Source: Chamaelirium japonicum (lineage: Eukaryota > Streptophyta > Magnoliopsida > Liliales > Melanthiaceae). Taken from it: a DNA stretch of 64,000 nucleotides. The translations under genes and the position numbers were made by a program. Positions 53,063 through 64,000 of the stretch are shown in pieces. The stretch is from positions 82,899,995 through 82,963,994 of the forward strand of contig OX393555.1 of the NCBI GenBank assembly GCA_947650365.1, given 5' to 3'. Positions within the stretch are counted from its first letter, which is position 1, and each line of letters begins with the position of its first letter. The notes under the pieces are model-generated. The model searched no databases. It saw only the letters and a list, made by a program, of their open reading frames with translations, and was not told where the DNA came from.

Positions 53063-54446
53063 TCGCACGAATGTATCCATTCTAATTCATTCATACGATC
53101 CATTCTTATTCATTCGTACAATCCATTCTAATTCATTCGCACGATCCATTCGCATTCACTCAAACGATCCATTCTAATTCATTCATATGATCCATTCTAA
53201 TTCATTCGCACGAATGTATCCATTCTAATTCATTCGTACGATCCATTCTAATTCATTTGTACGAATGTATCCACTCTAATTCATTCATACGATCCATTCT
53301 AATTCATTCGCACGAATGTATCCATTCCAATTCATTCGTACGATCCATTCTAATTCATTCGCACAATCTATTCTAATTCATTCGTACGATCAATTCTAAT
53401 TCATTAGCATGATCCATTCTAATTCATTCGTACGATCTATTCTAATTCATTCGTACGATCTATTCTATTTCATTCATACGATCCATTTTAATTCATTAAT
53501 ATGATCCATTCTAATTCATTCGCACGATCCATTCTAATTCATTCACACTCATACGATCCATTCTAATTCATTCGTACAAATGAATTAGAGTGGATACATT
53601 CGTACAAATGAATTAGAATGGATCGTATGAATGAATTAGAGTGGATACATTCGTACAAATGAATTAGAATGGATCGTACGAATGAATTAGAATGGATACA
53701 TTCGTGCGAATGAATTAGAATGGATCATATGAATGAATTAGAATGGATCGTTTGAGTGAATGCGAATGGATAGTGCGAATGAAGTAGAATGGATTGTATG
53801 AATGTGAATGAATTAGAACGGATCGTGCGAATGAATTAGAATGGATCGTATTAATGAATTAGAATGGATCGTATGAATGAAATAGAATAGATCGTACGAA
53901 TGAATTAGAATAGTTCGTACGAATGAATTAGAATGGATCATGCTAATGAATTAGAATTGATCGTACGAATGAATTAGAATAGATTGTGCGAATGAATTAG
54001 AATAGATTGTGCGAATGAATTAAAATGGATCGTACGAAGGAATTAGAATGGATCATGCGAATGAATTAGAATGGATCGTACGAATGAATTAGAATGGATC
54101 GTGCGAATGAATTAGAATATAGATCGTACGAATGAATTAGAATGGATCGTGCGAATGAATTAGAATGGATCGTACGAATGAATTAGAATGGATACATTTG
54201 TGCAAAAGAATTAGAATGGATCGTACGAATGAATTAGACTAGATTGTGCGAATGGATTAGAATGGATCATACGATTGAGTAAGAATGGATTGTACGAATT
54301 AAATAGAATAGATCGTACGAATGAATTAGAATGGATCGTATGAATGAATTAGAATCGATCGTACGAATGAGTAAGAATGGATCGTACGAATGAATTAGAA
54401 TGGATTGAATTAGAATGAATCGTACGAATGAATTAGAATGGATCGT
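52836..54446. repeat. 1611-bp higher-order unit, copy b
   Basis: Direct neighbour of copy a, including its inverted block, so the inversion preceded the duplication. Confidence 0.88.
53063..53576 (-). repeat. Satellite block, minus
   Basis: Duplicate of 51452-51965 with a handful of base changes (for example CTTATTCATTCG near 53104). Confidence 0.85.
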
Positions 54447-56980
54447 ACGAATGAATTAGAATGGATCGTGCGAATGAATTAGAATGGGTCGTACAAATGA
54501 ATTAGAATGGATACATTCGTGCGAAAGAATTAGAATTGATCGTGCGAATGAATTAGAATGGATCATATGAATGAATTAGAATGGATCGTATGAATGAATT
54601 AGAATGGATCGTACGAATGAGTAAGAATGGATCGTGCGAATGAATTAGAATGGATCGTAGTAATGAATTAGAATGGATCCTACGAATGAATTAGAATTGA
54701 TCGTACGAATGAATTAGAATAGATTGTACGAATGAATTAGAATGGATCGTACGAATGAATTGGAATGGATACATTCGTGCGAATGAATTAGAATGGATCG
54801 TATGAATGAATTAGAGTGGATACATTCGTACAAATGAATTAGAATGGATCGTACGAATGAATTAGAATGAATACATTCGTGCGAATGAATTAGAATGGAT
54901 CATATGAATGAATTAGAATGGATCGTTTGATTGAATGCGAATGGATCGTGCGAATGAATTAGAATGGATTGTACGAATGAATTAGAATGGATCGTACGAA
55001 TAAATTAGAATGGATACATTCATGCGAATGAATTAGAATGGATCGTATGAATGAATTAGAAAGGATTGTACGAATAAATTAGAATGGATCGTACGAATGA
55101 ATTAGAATGGATTGTACGAATGAATTAGAATGGATCGTACGAATGAATTAGAATGGATCGTACGAATGAATTAGAATGGATACATTCGTGCGAATGAATT
55201 AGAATGGATCATACGAATGAATTAGAATGGATACATTCATGCGAATGAATTAGAGTGGATTGTATGAATGTGAATGAATTAGAATGGATCGTGCGAATGA
55301 ATTAGAATGGATCGTATTAATGAATTAGAATGGATCGTATGAATGAAATAGAATAGATCGTACGAATAAATTAGAATAGATCGTACGAATGAATTAGAAT
55401 GGATCATGCTAATGAATTAGAATTGATCGTACGAATGAATTAGAATAGATTGTGCGAATGAATTAGAATAGATTATGCGAATGAATTAAAATGGATCGTA
55501 CGAAGGAATTAGAATGGATCATGCGAATGAATTAGAATGGATCGTACGAATGAATTTAGAATGGATCGTGCGAATGAATTAGAATATAGATCGTACGAAT
55601 GAATTAGAATGGATCGTACGAATGAATTAGAATGGATCGTACGAATGAATTAGAATGGATACATTCGTGCGAAAGAATTAGAATGGATCGTACGAATGAA
55701 TTAGACTAGATTGTGCGAATGGATTAGAATGGATCATACGATTGAGTAAGAATGGATTGTACGAATTAAATAGAATAGATCGTACGAATGAATTAGAATG
55801 GATCGTATGAATGAATTAGAATCGATCATACGAATGAGTAAGAATGGATCGTACGAATGAATTAGAATGGATTGAATTAGAATGAATCGTACGAATGAAT
55901 TAGAATGGATCGTACGAATGAATTAGAATGGATCGTGCGAATGAATTAGAATGGGTCATACAAATGAATTACAATGGATACATTCGTGCGAAAGAATTAG
56001 AATGGATCGTGCGAATGAATTAGACTGGATCATATGAATTAATTAGAATGGATCGTATGAATGAATTAGAATGGATCGTACGAATGAGTAAGAATGGATC
56101 GTGCGAATGAATTAGAATGGATCGTAGTAATGAATTAGAATGGATCCTACGAATGAATTAGAATTGATCGTACGAATGAATTAGAATAGATTGTACGAAT
56201 GAATTAGAATGGATCGTTCGAATGAATTGGAATGGATACATTCGTGCGAATGAATTAGAATGGATCGTATAAATGAATTAGAGTGGATACATTCGTACAA
56301 ATGAATTAGAATGGATCTTACTAATGAATTAGAATGAATACATTCGTGCGAATGAATTAGAATGGATCATATGAATGAATTAGAATGGATCGTTTGAGTG
56401 AATGCGAATGGATCATGCGAATGAATTAGAATGGATTGTACGAATGAATTAGAATGGATCGTATGAATGAATTAGAATGGATACATTCGTGCGAATGAAT
56501 TAGAATGGATCGTATGAATGAATTAGAATGGATTGTACGAATAAATTAGAATGGATCGTACTAATGAATTAGAATAGATTGTACGAATGAATTAGAATGG
56601 ATCGTACGAATGAATTAGAATGGATCGTACGAATGAATTAGAATGGATACATTCGTGCGAATGCATTAGAATGGATCATACGAAGGAATTAGAGTTGATA
56701 CATTCGTGTGAATGAATTAAAATGGATAATACGAATGAGTAAGAATGGATCGTAGTATTAGAATGGATCGTATGAATGAATTCGAATGGATACATACGAA
56801 TGAATTAGAATGGATCGTATGAATGAATTAGAATAGATCGTGCGAATGAATTAGAATGGATCGTACGAATGAATTAGAATGGATCGTACGAATGAATTAG
56901 AATGGATCGTAGTAATGAATTAGAATGGATCCTACGAATGAATTAGAATAGATTGTGTGAATGAATTAGAATGGATCTGG
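53577..56980 (+). repeat. Satellite block, plus (3.4 kb)
   Basis: From 53792 the sequence repeats with a 1467-bp period: GATTGTATGAATGTG at 53792 and 55258 (1466), ACTAGATTGTGCG at 54242 and 55709, GGATTGAATTAG at 54402 and 55869, GAATGAATACATTC at 54865 and 56332. The inverted block present in the 1611-bp units is missing from this longer direct run. Confidence 0.85.
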
Positions 56981-56985
56981 ATCGT

Positions 56986-57658
56986 GTATCCATTCTAATT
57001 CATTCGTAAGACCCATTCTAATTCATTCGCACGATCCATTCTAATTCATTCGTATGAGCCATTCTAATTCATTCGTACGATTCATTCTAATTCAATCCAT
57101 TCTAATTCATTCGTACGATCCATTCTTACTCATTCGTACGATCCATTCTAATTCATTCGCACGAATGAATCCATTCTAATTCATTCGTATGATCCATTCT
57201 AATTCATTCGCATGAATTATCCATTCTAATTCATTCGTACGATCCATTCTATCTCATTCGTACAATCCATTCTATTTCATTCGTACGATCCATTCTAATT
57301 CATTCGCACGATCCATTCTAATTTATTCGCATGATCCATTCTAATTCATTCGTACGATTGATTCTAATTCATTCATACGATCCATTCTAATTCATTCGCA
57401 CGAATGTATCCATTCTAATTCATTCGTACGATCCATTCTAATTTATTCGCACGATCCATTCTAATTCATTCGTATGATCTAATCTATTTCATTCGTACAA
57501 TCCATTCTAATTCATTCATACGATCCATTCTATTTCATTCGTACGATCCATTCTAATTCATTCGCACGATCCATTCTAATTCATTCATACGATCCATTCT
57601 AATTCATTCGTACGATCCATTCTAATTCATTCGTACGATCCATTCTAATTCATTCGCA
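56986..57658 (-). repeat. Satellite block, minus
   Basis: Starts after GGATCTGGATCGTGTATCC, the relative of the 39331 junction. It has another CTATCTCATTCGTACAATCC marker near 57250. Confidence 0.85.
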
Positions 57659-57999
57659 AGAAAGAATTAGAATGGATCGTATGAATGAATTAGATTGGAT
57701 CGTATAAATGAATTATAATGGATCGTACGAATGAATTAGAATGGATCGTGCTAATGAATTAGAATGGATTGTGCGAATGAATTAGAATGGATCGTGCGAA
57801 TGAATTAGAATGGATCGTACGAATGAATTAGAATGGATCGTTCGAATGAATTAGAATAGATTGTGCGAATGAATTAGAATGGATCATACGAATGAATTAG
57901 ATTGGATCGTACGAATGAATTAGAATGGATCGTACGAATGAATTAGAATGGATCGTGCGAATGAATTAGAATGGATCGTACAAATGAAATAGAATGGAT
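57659..57999 (+). repeat. Satellite block, plus
   Basis: Ends at the GGATTCGCACG breakpoint. Confidence 0.85.
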
Positions 58000-58576
58000 T
58001 CGCACGAATGTATCCATTCTAATTCATTCATACGATCCATTCTAATTCATTCGTACAATCCATTCTAATTCATTCGCACGATCCATTCGCATTCACTCAA
58101 ACGACCCATTCTAATTCATAAGTACGATCCATTCTAATTCATTCAAACGATCCATTCTAATTCATTCGTACGATCCATTCTAATTCATTCGCACGAATGT
58201 ATCCATTCTAATTCATTCGTATGATCCAGTCTAATTCATTTGTACGAATGTATCCATTCTAATTCATTCGTACGATCCATTCTAATTCATTTGTACGAAT
58301 GTATCCTTTCTAATTCATTCGTACGATCCATTCTAATTCATTCGCACAATCTATTCTAATTCATTAGTACGATCCATTCTAATTCATTCGTACGATCCAT
58401 TCTAATTCATTCATACGATCCATTCTAATTCATTCGTACGATCCATTCTAATTCATTCGTATGATCCATTCTAACTCATTCGCACAATCTATTCTAATAC
58501 ATTCGTACAATCCATTCTAATTCATTCGCACGATCTATTCTAATTCATTTATACGATCCATTCTAATTCATTCGCA
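58000..58576 (-). repeat. Satellite block, minus
   Basis: Includes CGCATTCACTCAAACGACCC, as in the other blocks that follow this breakpoint. Confidence 0.85.
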
Positions 58577-58996
58577 CGAATGAATTAGAATGAATCATAC
58601 CGTACGAATGAATTAGAATGGATCATACGAAGGAATTAGAATGGATCGTACGAATGAATTAGAATGGATCGTACGAAGGAATTAGAATGGATCGTACGAA
58701 GGAATTAGAATGGATAGTACGAATGAATTAGAATGGATACCTTCGTGCAAATGAATTAGAATGGATCGTACGAATGAGTAAGAATGGATCGTACGAATGA
58801 AATAGATTGGATCGTATGAATGAATTAGAATGGATCGTGCGAATGAATTAGAATGGATCGTACGAATGAATTAGAATAGATTGTGCGAATGAATTAGAAT
58901 GGATCGTACGAATGAATTAGAATGGATCGTATGAATGAATTAGAATGGATCGTGCGAATGAATTAGAATGGATCGTACGAATGAAATAGAATGGAT
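58577..58996 (+). repeat. Satellite block, plus
   Basis: Carries GAATCATACCGTACG, GGATAGTACG and GATACCTTCGTGC (58736) in that order; the same order recurs at 60448-60611 and 62218-62405. Confidence 0.85.
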
Positions 58997-59660
58997 TCGC
59001 ACGAATGTATCCATTCTAATTCTTTCGTACGATCCATTCTAATTCATTCGTACAATCCATTCTAATTCATTGCATGATCTATTCGCATTGACTCAAACGA
59101 TCCATTCGAATTCATTCATATGATCCATTCTATTTCATTCGCACGAATGTATCCATTCTATTTCATTCGTACGATCCATTCTAATTCATTTGTACGAATG
59201 TATCCACTCTAATTCATTCATACGATCCATTCTAATTCATTTGTACGAATGTATCCACTCTAATTCATTCGTACGAATGAATTAGAATGGATCGTATGAG
59301 TGTGAACGAATTAGAATGGATCGTGCGAATGAATTAGAATGGATCGTATTAATGAATTAGAATGGATCGTATGAATGAAATAGAATAGATCGTACAAATG
59401 AATTAGAATGGATCGTATGAATAAATTAGAATGGATCGTACGAAGGAATTAGAATGGATTGTATGAATGAATTAGAATAGATCGTATGAATGAATTAGAA
59501 TGGATCTTACGAATGAATTAGAATGGATCGTATGAATTAGAATGGATCGTACGAAGGAATTAGAATGGATCGTACGAATGAGTAAGAATGGATCGTACGA
59601 ATGAATTAGAATGGATTGAATTAGAATGAATCGTACGAATGAATTAGAATGGATCATACG
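58580..59660. repeat. Segmental duplication, about 3670-bp offset, copy a
   Basis: GATACCTTCG 58736/62405, TTCGCACG 58996/62667 and the palindromic switch 59272/62944 give offsets of 3669, 3671 and 3672 bp. Confidence 0.85.
58997..59272 (-). repeat. Satellite block, minus
   Basis: Ends in a near-perfect palindrome centred on CGTACG at 59272/59273. Confidence 0.85.
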
Positions 59661-60893
59661 AAGGAATTAGAATGGATCGTATGAATGAATTAGAATGGAT
59701 CGTACGAATGAATTAGAATGGATTCATTCGTGCGAATGAATTAGAATGGATCGTACGAATGAGTAAGAATGGATCGTACGAATGAATTAGAATGGATTGA
59801 ATTAGAATGAATCGTACGAATGAATTAGAATGGATCGTACGAATGAATTAGAATGGATCGTACGAATGAATTTGAATGGATTGAATTAGAATGAATCGTA
59901 CGAATGAATTAGAATGAATCATACCATACGAATGAATTAGAATGGATCATACGAAGGAATTAGAATCGATCGTACGAATGAATTAGAATGGATCGTACGA
60001 ATGAATTAGAATGGATCGTACGAAGGAATTAGAATGGATCGTACGAAGGAATTAGAATGGATAGTACGAATGAATTAGAATGGATACATTCGTGCAAAAG
60101 AATTAGAATGGATTGTATGATTGAATTAGAATGGATCGTGCGAATGAATTAGAATGGATCGTACGAATGAATTAGAATGGATACATTCGTGCGAAAGAAT
60201 TAGAATAGATCGTATGAATGAATTAGAATGGATCGTATGAATGAAATAGAATGGATCGTACGAATGAATTAGAATGGATCGTGCGAATGAATTAGAATGG
60301 ATCGTACGAATGAAGTAGAATGGATTGAATTAGAATGAATCATACGAATCAATTAGAATGGATCGTACGAATGAATTAGAATGGATCGTACGAATGAATT
60401 AGAATGGATTGAATTAGAATGAATCGTATGAATGAATTAGAATGAATCATACCGTACGAATGAATTAGAATGGATCATACGAAGGAATTAGAATGGATCG
60501 TACGAATGAATTAGAATGGATCGTACGAATGAATTAGAATGGATCGTACGAAGGAATTAGAATGGATCGTACGAAGGATATAGAATGGATAGTACGAATG
60601 AATTAGAATGGATACCTTCGTGCAAATGAATTAGAATGGATCGTACGAATGAGTAAGAATGGATCGTACGAATGAAATAGAATGGATCGTATGAATGAAT
60701 TAGAATGGATCGTGCGAATGAATTAGAATGGATCGTACGAATGAATTAGAATAGATTGTGCGAATGAATTAGAATGGATCGTACGAATTAATTAGAATGG
60801 ATCGTACGAATGAATTAGAATGGATCGTATGAATAAATTAGAATGGATCGTGCAAATGAATTAGAATGGATCGTATGAATGAAATAGAATGGA
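59273..60893 (+). repeat. Satellite block, plus
   Basis: Has several GGATTGAATTAGAATGAATCG units (about 59610, 59790, 59880, 60320 and 60400). The minus frame at 59472-59657 is non-coding. Confidence 0.85.
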
Positions 60894-60922
60894 TTCGCAC
60901 GAATGTATCCATTCTAATTCAA
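60894..60922 (-). repeat. Satellite island, minus (29 bp)
   Basis: One monomer after the GGATTCGCACG breakpoint; the rest of the inverted block seen at the other five copies is deleted. Confidence 0.85.
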
Positions 60923-61024
60923 TTGATCGTGCGAATGAATTAGAATGGATCGTACGAATGAAGTAGAATGGATCGTACGAAGGAATTAGAATGGATCGTA
61001 CGAATGAATTAGAAAGGATACATT
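60923..61024 (+). repeat. Satellite block, plus
   Basis: Short block ending AAAGGATACATTCGAATTC, as at 44920. Confidence 0.85.
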
Positions 61025-61189
61025 CGAATTCATTCGTACGATCCATTCTAATTCATTCGTACGATCCATATTCTAATTCATTCGCACGATCCATTCTAAT
61101 TCATTCGCACGATCCATTCTAATTCATTCATACGATCCATTCTAATTCATTCACACAATCCATTCTAATTAATTCTAATTTATTCGTAT
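61025..61189 (-). repeat. Satellite block, minus
   Basis: Duplicate of 44935-45097, with the ATCCATATTCTAATTC insertion. Confidence 0.85.
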
Positions 61190-61213
61190 GTGAGTGGATC
61201 ATGTTTTTTCGTG
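61190..61213. other. Non-satellite junction sequence, copy b
   Basis: GTGAGTGGATCATG then TTTTTTCG, matching 45098. Confidence 0.85.
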
Positions 61214-62667
61214 CTAATGAAATATAATGGATCGTATGAATGAATTAGAATCGATCGTACGAATGAATTAGAATGGATCATGCGAATGAATTAGAATGGA
61301 TCGTGCGAATGAATTAGAATGGATCGTACGAATGAAATATAATGGATTGTACGAATGAGATAGAATGGATCGTACAAATGAATTAGAATGGATAATTCAT
61401 GCGAATGAATTAGAATGGATCATACGAATGAATTAGAATGGATTCATTCGTGCGAATGAATTAGAATGGATCGTACGAATGAGTAAGAATGGATCGTATG
61501 AATGAATTAGAATGGATTGAATTAGAATGAATCGTACGAATGAATTAGAATGGATCGTACGAATGAATTAGAATGGATTGTTTGAATGAATTAGAATGGA
61601 TTGAATTAGAATGAATCGTACGAATGAATTAGAATGAATCATACCGTACGAATGAATTAGAATGGATCATACGAAGGAATTAGAATGGATCGTGCGAATA
61701 AATTAGAATGGATCGTATGAATGAATTAGAATAGATTGTGCGAATGAATTAGAATGGATCGTACGAATGAATTAGAATGGATACATTCGTGCGAATGAAT
61801 TAGAATGGATCGTATGAATGAATTAGAATCGATCGTACGAATGAATTAGAATGGATCATGCGAATGAATTAGAATGGATCGTGCGAATGAATTAGAATGG
61901 ATCGTACGAATGAAATAGAATGGATTGTACGAATGAGATAGAATGGATCGTACGAATGAATTAGAATGGATACATTCATGCGAATGAATTAGAATGGATC
62001 ATACGAATGAATTAGAATGGATTCATTCGTGCGAATGAATTAGAATGGATCGTACGAATGAGTAATAATGGATCGTACGAATGAATTAGAATGGATTGAA
62101 ATAGAATGAATCGTACAAATGAATTAGAATGGATCGTACGAATGAATTAGAATGGATCGTACGAATGAATTAGAATGGATTGAATTAGAATGAATCGTAC
62201 GAATGAATTAGAATGAATCATACCGTACGAATGAATTAGAATGGATCATACGAAGGAATTAGAATGGATCGTACGAATGAATTAGAATTGATCGTACGAA
62301 TGAATTAGAATGGATCGTACGAAGGAATTAGAATGGATCGTACGAAGGAATTAGAATGGATCGTATGAAGGAATTAGAATGGATAGTACGAATGAATTAG
62401 AATGGATACCTTCGTGCAAATGAATTAGAATGGATCGTACGAATGAGTAAGAATTGATCATACGAATGAAATAGAATGGACCGTATGAATGAATATTAGA
62501 ATGGATCGTGCGAATGAATTAGAATGGATCGTACGAATGAATTAGAATAGATTTTGCGAATGAATTAGAATGGATCGTACGAATGAATTAGAATGGATCG
62601 TACGAATGAATTAGAATGGATTGTGCGAATGAATAAGAATGGATCGTACAAATGAAATAGAATGGAT
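61214..62667 (+). repeat. Satellite block, plus
   Basis: Contains GAATGAGATAGAATGG variants (about 61350 and 61930) and repeated GGATTGAATTAGAATGAATCG units. Confidence 0.85.
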
Positions 62668-63430
62668 TCGCACGAATGTATCCATTCTAATTCATTCGTA
62701 CGATCCATTCTAATTCATTCGTACAATCCATTCTAATTCATTCGCACGATCCATTCGCATTCACTCATACGATCCATTCTAATTCATTCATATGATCCAT
62801 TCTAATTCATTCGCACGAATGTATCCATTCTAATTCATTCGTACGATCCATTCTAATTCATTTGTACAAATGTATCCACTCTAATTCATTCATACGATCC
62901 ACTCTAATTCATTTGTACGAATGTATCCACTCTAATTCATTCGTACGAATGAATTAGAATGGATCGTATGAGTGTGAATGAATTAGAATGGATCATGCAA
63001 ATGAATTAGAATGGATCGTATTAATGAATTAGAATGGATCGTATAAATGAAATAGAATAGATCGTTTGAATGAATTAGAATGGATCGTATGAATGAATTA
63101 GAATGGATCGTACGAAGGAATTAGAATGGATTGTATGAATGAATTAGAATAGATCGTATGAATGAATTAGAATGGATCTTACGAATGAATTAGAATGGAT
63201 CATATGAATTAGAATGGATCGTACGAAGGAATTAGAATGGATCGTATGAATGAATTAGAGTGGATCGTATTAATGAATTTGAATGGATCGTATGAATGAA
63301 TTAGATTGGATCGTATGAATGAATTAGAATGGATCGTACGAATAAGTAAGAATGGATCGTACGAATGAATTAGAATGGATTGAATTAGAACGAAACGTAC
63401 GAATAAATTAGAATGGATCATACGAAGGAA
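62215..63430. repeat. Segmental duplication, about 3670-bp offset, copy b
   Basis: Second copy of 58580-59660, including both orientation switches; slightly longer at the 3' side. Confidence 0.85.
62668..62944 (-). repeat. Satellite block, minus
   Basis: Sixth copy of the block that follows the GGATTCGCACG breakpoint. Confidence 0.85.
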
Positions 63431-63914
63431 TTAGAATGGATCGTACGAATGAATTAGAATGGATCGTACGAATGAATTCGAATGTATCGTACGAAGGAAT
63501 TAGAATGGATCGTACGAAGGAATTAGAATGGATAGTACGAATGAATTAGAATGGATACCTTCGTGCAAATGAATTAGAATGGATCGTACGAATGAGTAAG
63601 AATGGATCGTACGAATGAAATAGAATGGATCGTATGAATGAATTAGAATGGATCGTGCGAATGAATTAGGATGGATCGTACGAATGAATTAGAATAGATT
63701 GTGCGAATGAATTAGAATGGATCGTGCGAATGAATTAGAATATAGATCGTACGAATGAATTAGAATGGATCGTACGAATGAATTAGAATGGATCGTGCGA
63801 ATAAATTAGAATGGATCGTACGAATGAATTAGAATGGATACATTCGTGCGAAAGAATTATAATGGATCGTATGAATGAATTAGAATGGATCTTAAGAATG
63901 AATTAGAATGGATC
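62945..63914 (+). repeat. Satellite block, plus
   Basis: Begins at the palindrome centre and ends GGATCGATTCTAATTCG. GATACCTTCG recurs at 63553. The minus frame at 63209-63421 is a monomer translation. Confidence 0.85.
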
Positions 63915-64000
63915 GATTCTAATTCGTACGATCCATTCGAATTCATTCGCACGATCCATTCTAATTCATTCATACGATCCATTCTAATTCATTCGTATGT
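63915..64000 (-). repeat. Satellite block, minus, cut by the window edge
   Basis: Monomers run to the last base, so the satellite continues beyond the window. Confidence 0.85.

Larger units (their letters stand above)
15509..64000. repeat. 23/28-bp satellite DNA, whole block
   Basis: The 23-bp monomer is GAAT, GAATTAGAATGG, ATCGTAC. A 28-bp form has the tail ATACATTCGTGC and a form of about 32 bp has an extra TTCG. Each monomer carries GATC and the palindrome TCGTACGA at the junction, so both CpG and GTAC recur every 23 bp in otherwise AT-rich DNA. Because three monomers make 69 bp, frames read as IHSNSFVRSILIHSYDPF and then hit TAA; 28-bp monomers reset the frame and create open frames of 60-79 codons. 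These are not genes. Plus orientation below means that GAATTAGAATGG reads 5'->3'. Confidence 0.95.
21441..64000. repeat. Satellite subfamily 2
   Basis: Long monomers carry GGATACATTCGTGC, and many short monomers end ATCGTGC instead of ATCGTAC. Monomers are more uniform than in subfamily 1, which suggests more recent amplification. Confidence 0.85.

Noticed and set aside
59250-59295. Site-specific recombinase (invertase-type) crossover sites
   Set aside because: The palindrome is part of every monomer, flips occur at many different sequences, and no recombinase gene is present. Foldback or repair is the simpler explanation.
15254-63421. Repeat proteins rich in IHSNSFVRSILIHSYDPF
   Set aside because: The string is what a 23-bp monomer gives in three frames over 69 bp before the TAA in CTAATTC. 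Open frames exist only where 28-bp monomers reset the frame, they occur on both strands, and none exceeds about 100 codons.
15509-64000. CRISPR array
   Set aside because: The 23-28 bp units abut with no unique spacers, the repeats change orientation, and no cas-like gene is present.
15509-64000. Telomeric repeat or 5S rRNA-type satellite
   Set aside because: No TTTAGGG or TTAGGG runs are present, and the monomer is far too short and unlike 5S internal promoter boxes.
15509-64000. All flips and duplications being assembly errors
   Set aside because: This cannot be excluded from sequence alone, but shared odd junctions with independent point differences (45098/61190 and 39331/56976) look like true diverged duplicates.

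Overview
This window looks like nuclear, gene-free, heterochromatic DNA from a eukaryote, most likely a land plant. That is an inference: the first part carries short LTR-like blocks with TG...CA ends, a TATAAATA-type box and a TTATCAGCACG motif of the kind seen beside plant LTR elements. I find no credible protein-coding gene, tRNA, rRNA or CRISPR array. All open reading frames are by-products of repeated DNA.

Part A (1-15508) is an extremely AT-rich array of 14 recognisable but unequal repeat cores. A full core is about 510 bp and has five parts in fixed order: a block starting near ATTACTATGATAATCATA; a CT-rich tract of about 80 bp; a GACTGGTCGGCTGGGCTCGA block; a 168-bp LTR-like block; and a tail block with ATTCGGGTGTGCC. 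AT-only spacers of about 60-960 bp separate the cores. LTR-like starts lie 572-1484 bp apart, apart from one 1703-bp interval that contains a truncated core. Shared variants show that about 3 kb (2576-5570) was duplicated about 8.87 kb downstream (11433-14442). Two truncated inverted copies of the first block lie at 404-497 and 1184-1262. The array stops inside the 14th LTR-like block at 15508.

Part B (15509-64000) is one continuous short-period satellite. Its monomer is 23 bp (GAAT, then GAATTAGAATGG, then ATCGTAC) with a 28-bp variant whose tail is ATACATTCGTGC. Two subfamilies are visible: 15.5-21.4 kb uses GGCTACATTCGTAC-type long monomers, and from 21.4 kb on GGATACATTCGTGC dominates. 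Orientation flips about 48 times. The exception is one 12.7-kb block (25631-38288) in a single direction, where monomers form 97/120/143-bp higher-order units (one long plus three, four or five short). From 38.3 kb to the end, short blocks of alternating orientation are mixed with recent segmental duplications (periods or offsets of 1611, 1467, 1794-1898, 3670, 3904, 9611, 16092 and 17645 bp) that carry identical inversion breakpoints.

No genes act together here. The window records repeat evolution: LTR-derived tandem units, a switch of satellite family, and repeated inversion plus duplication of a palindrome-rich satellite. Coordinates were read by eye; block edges are good to a few bases where a junction is given and to tens of bases elsewhere.
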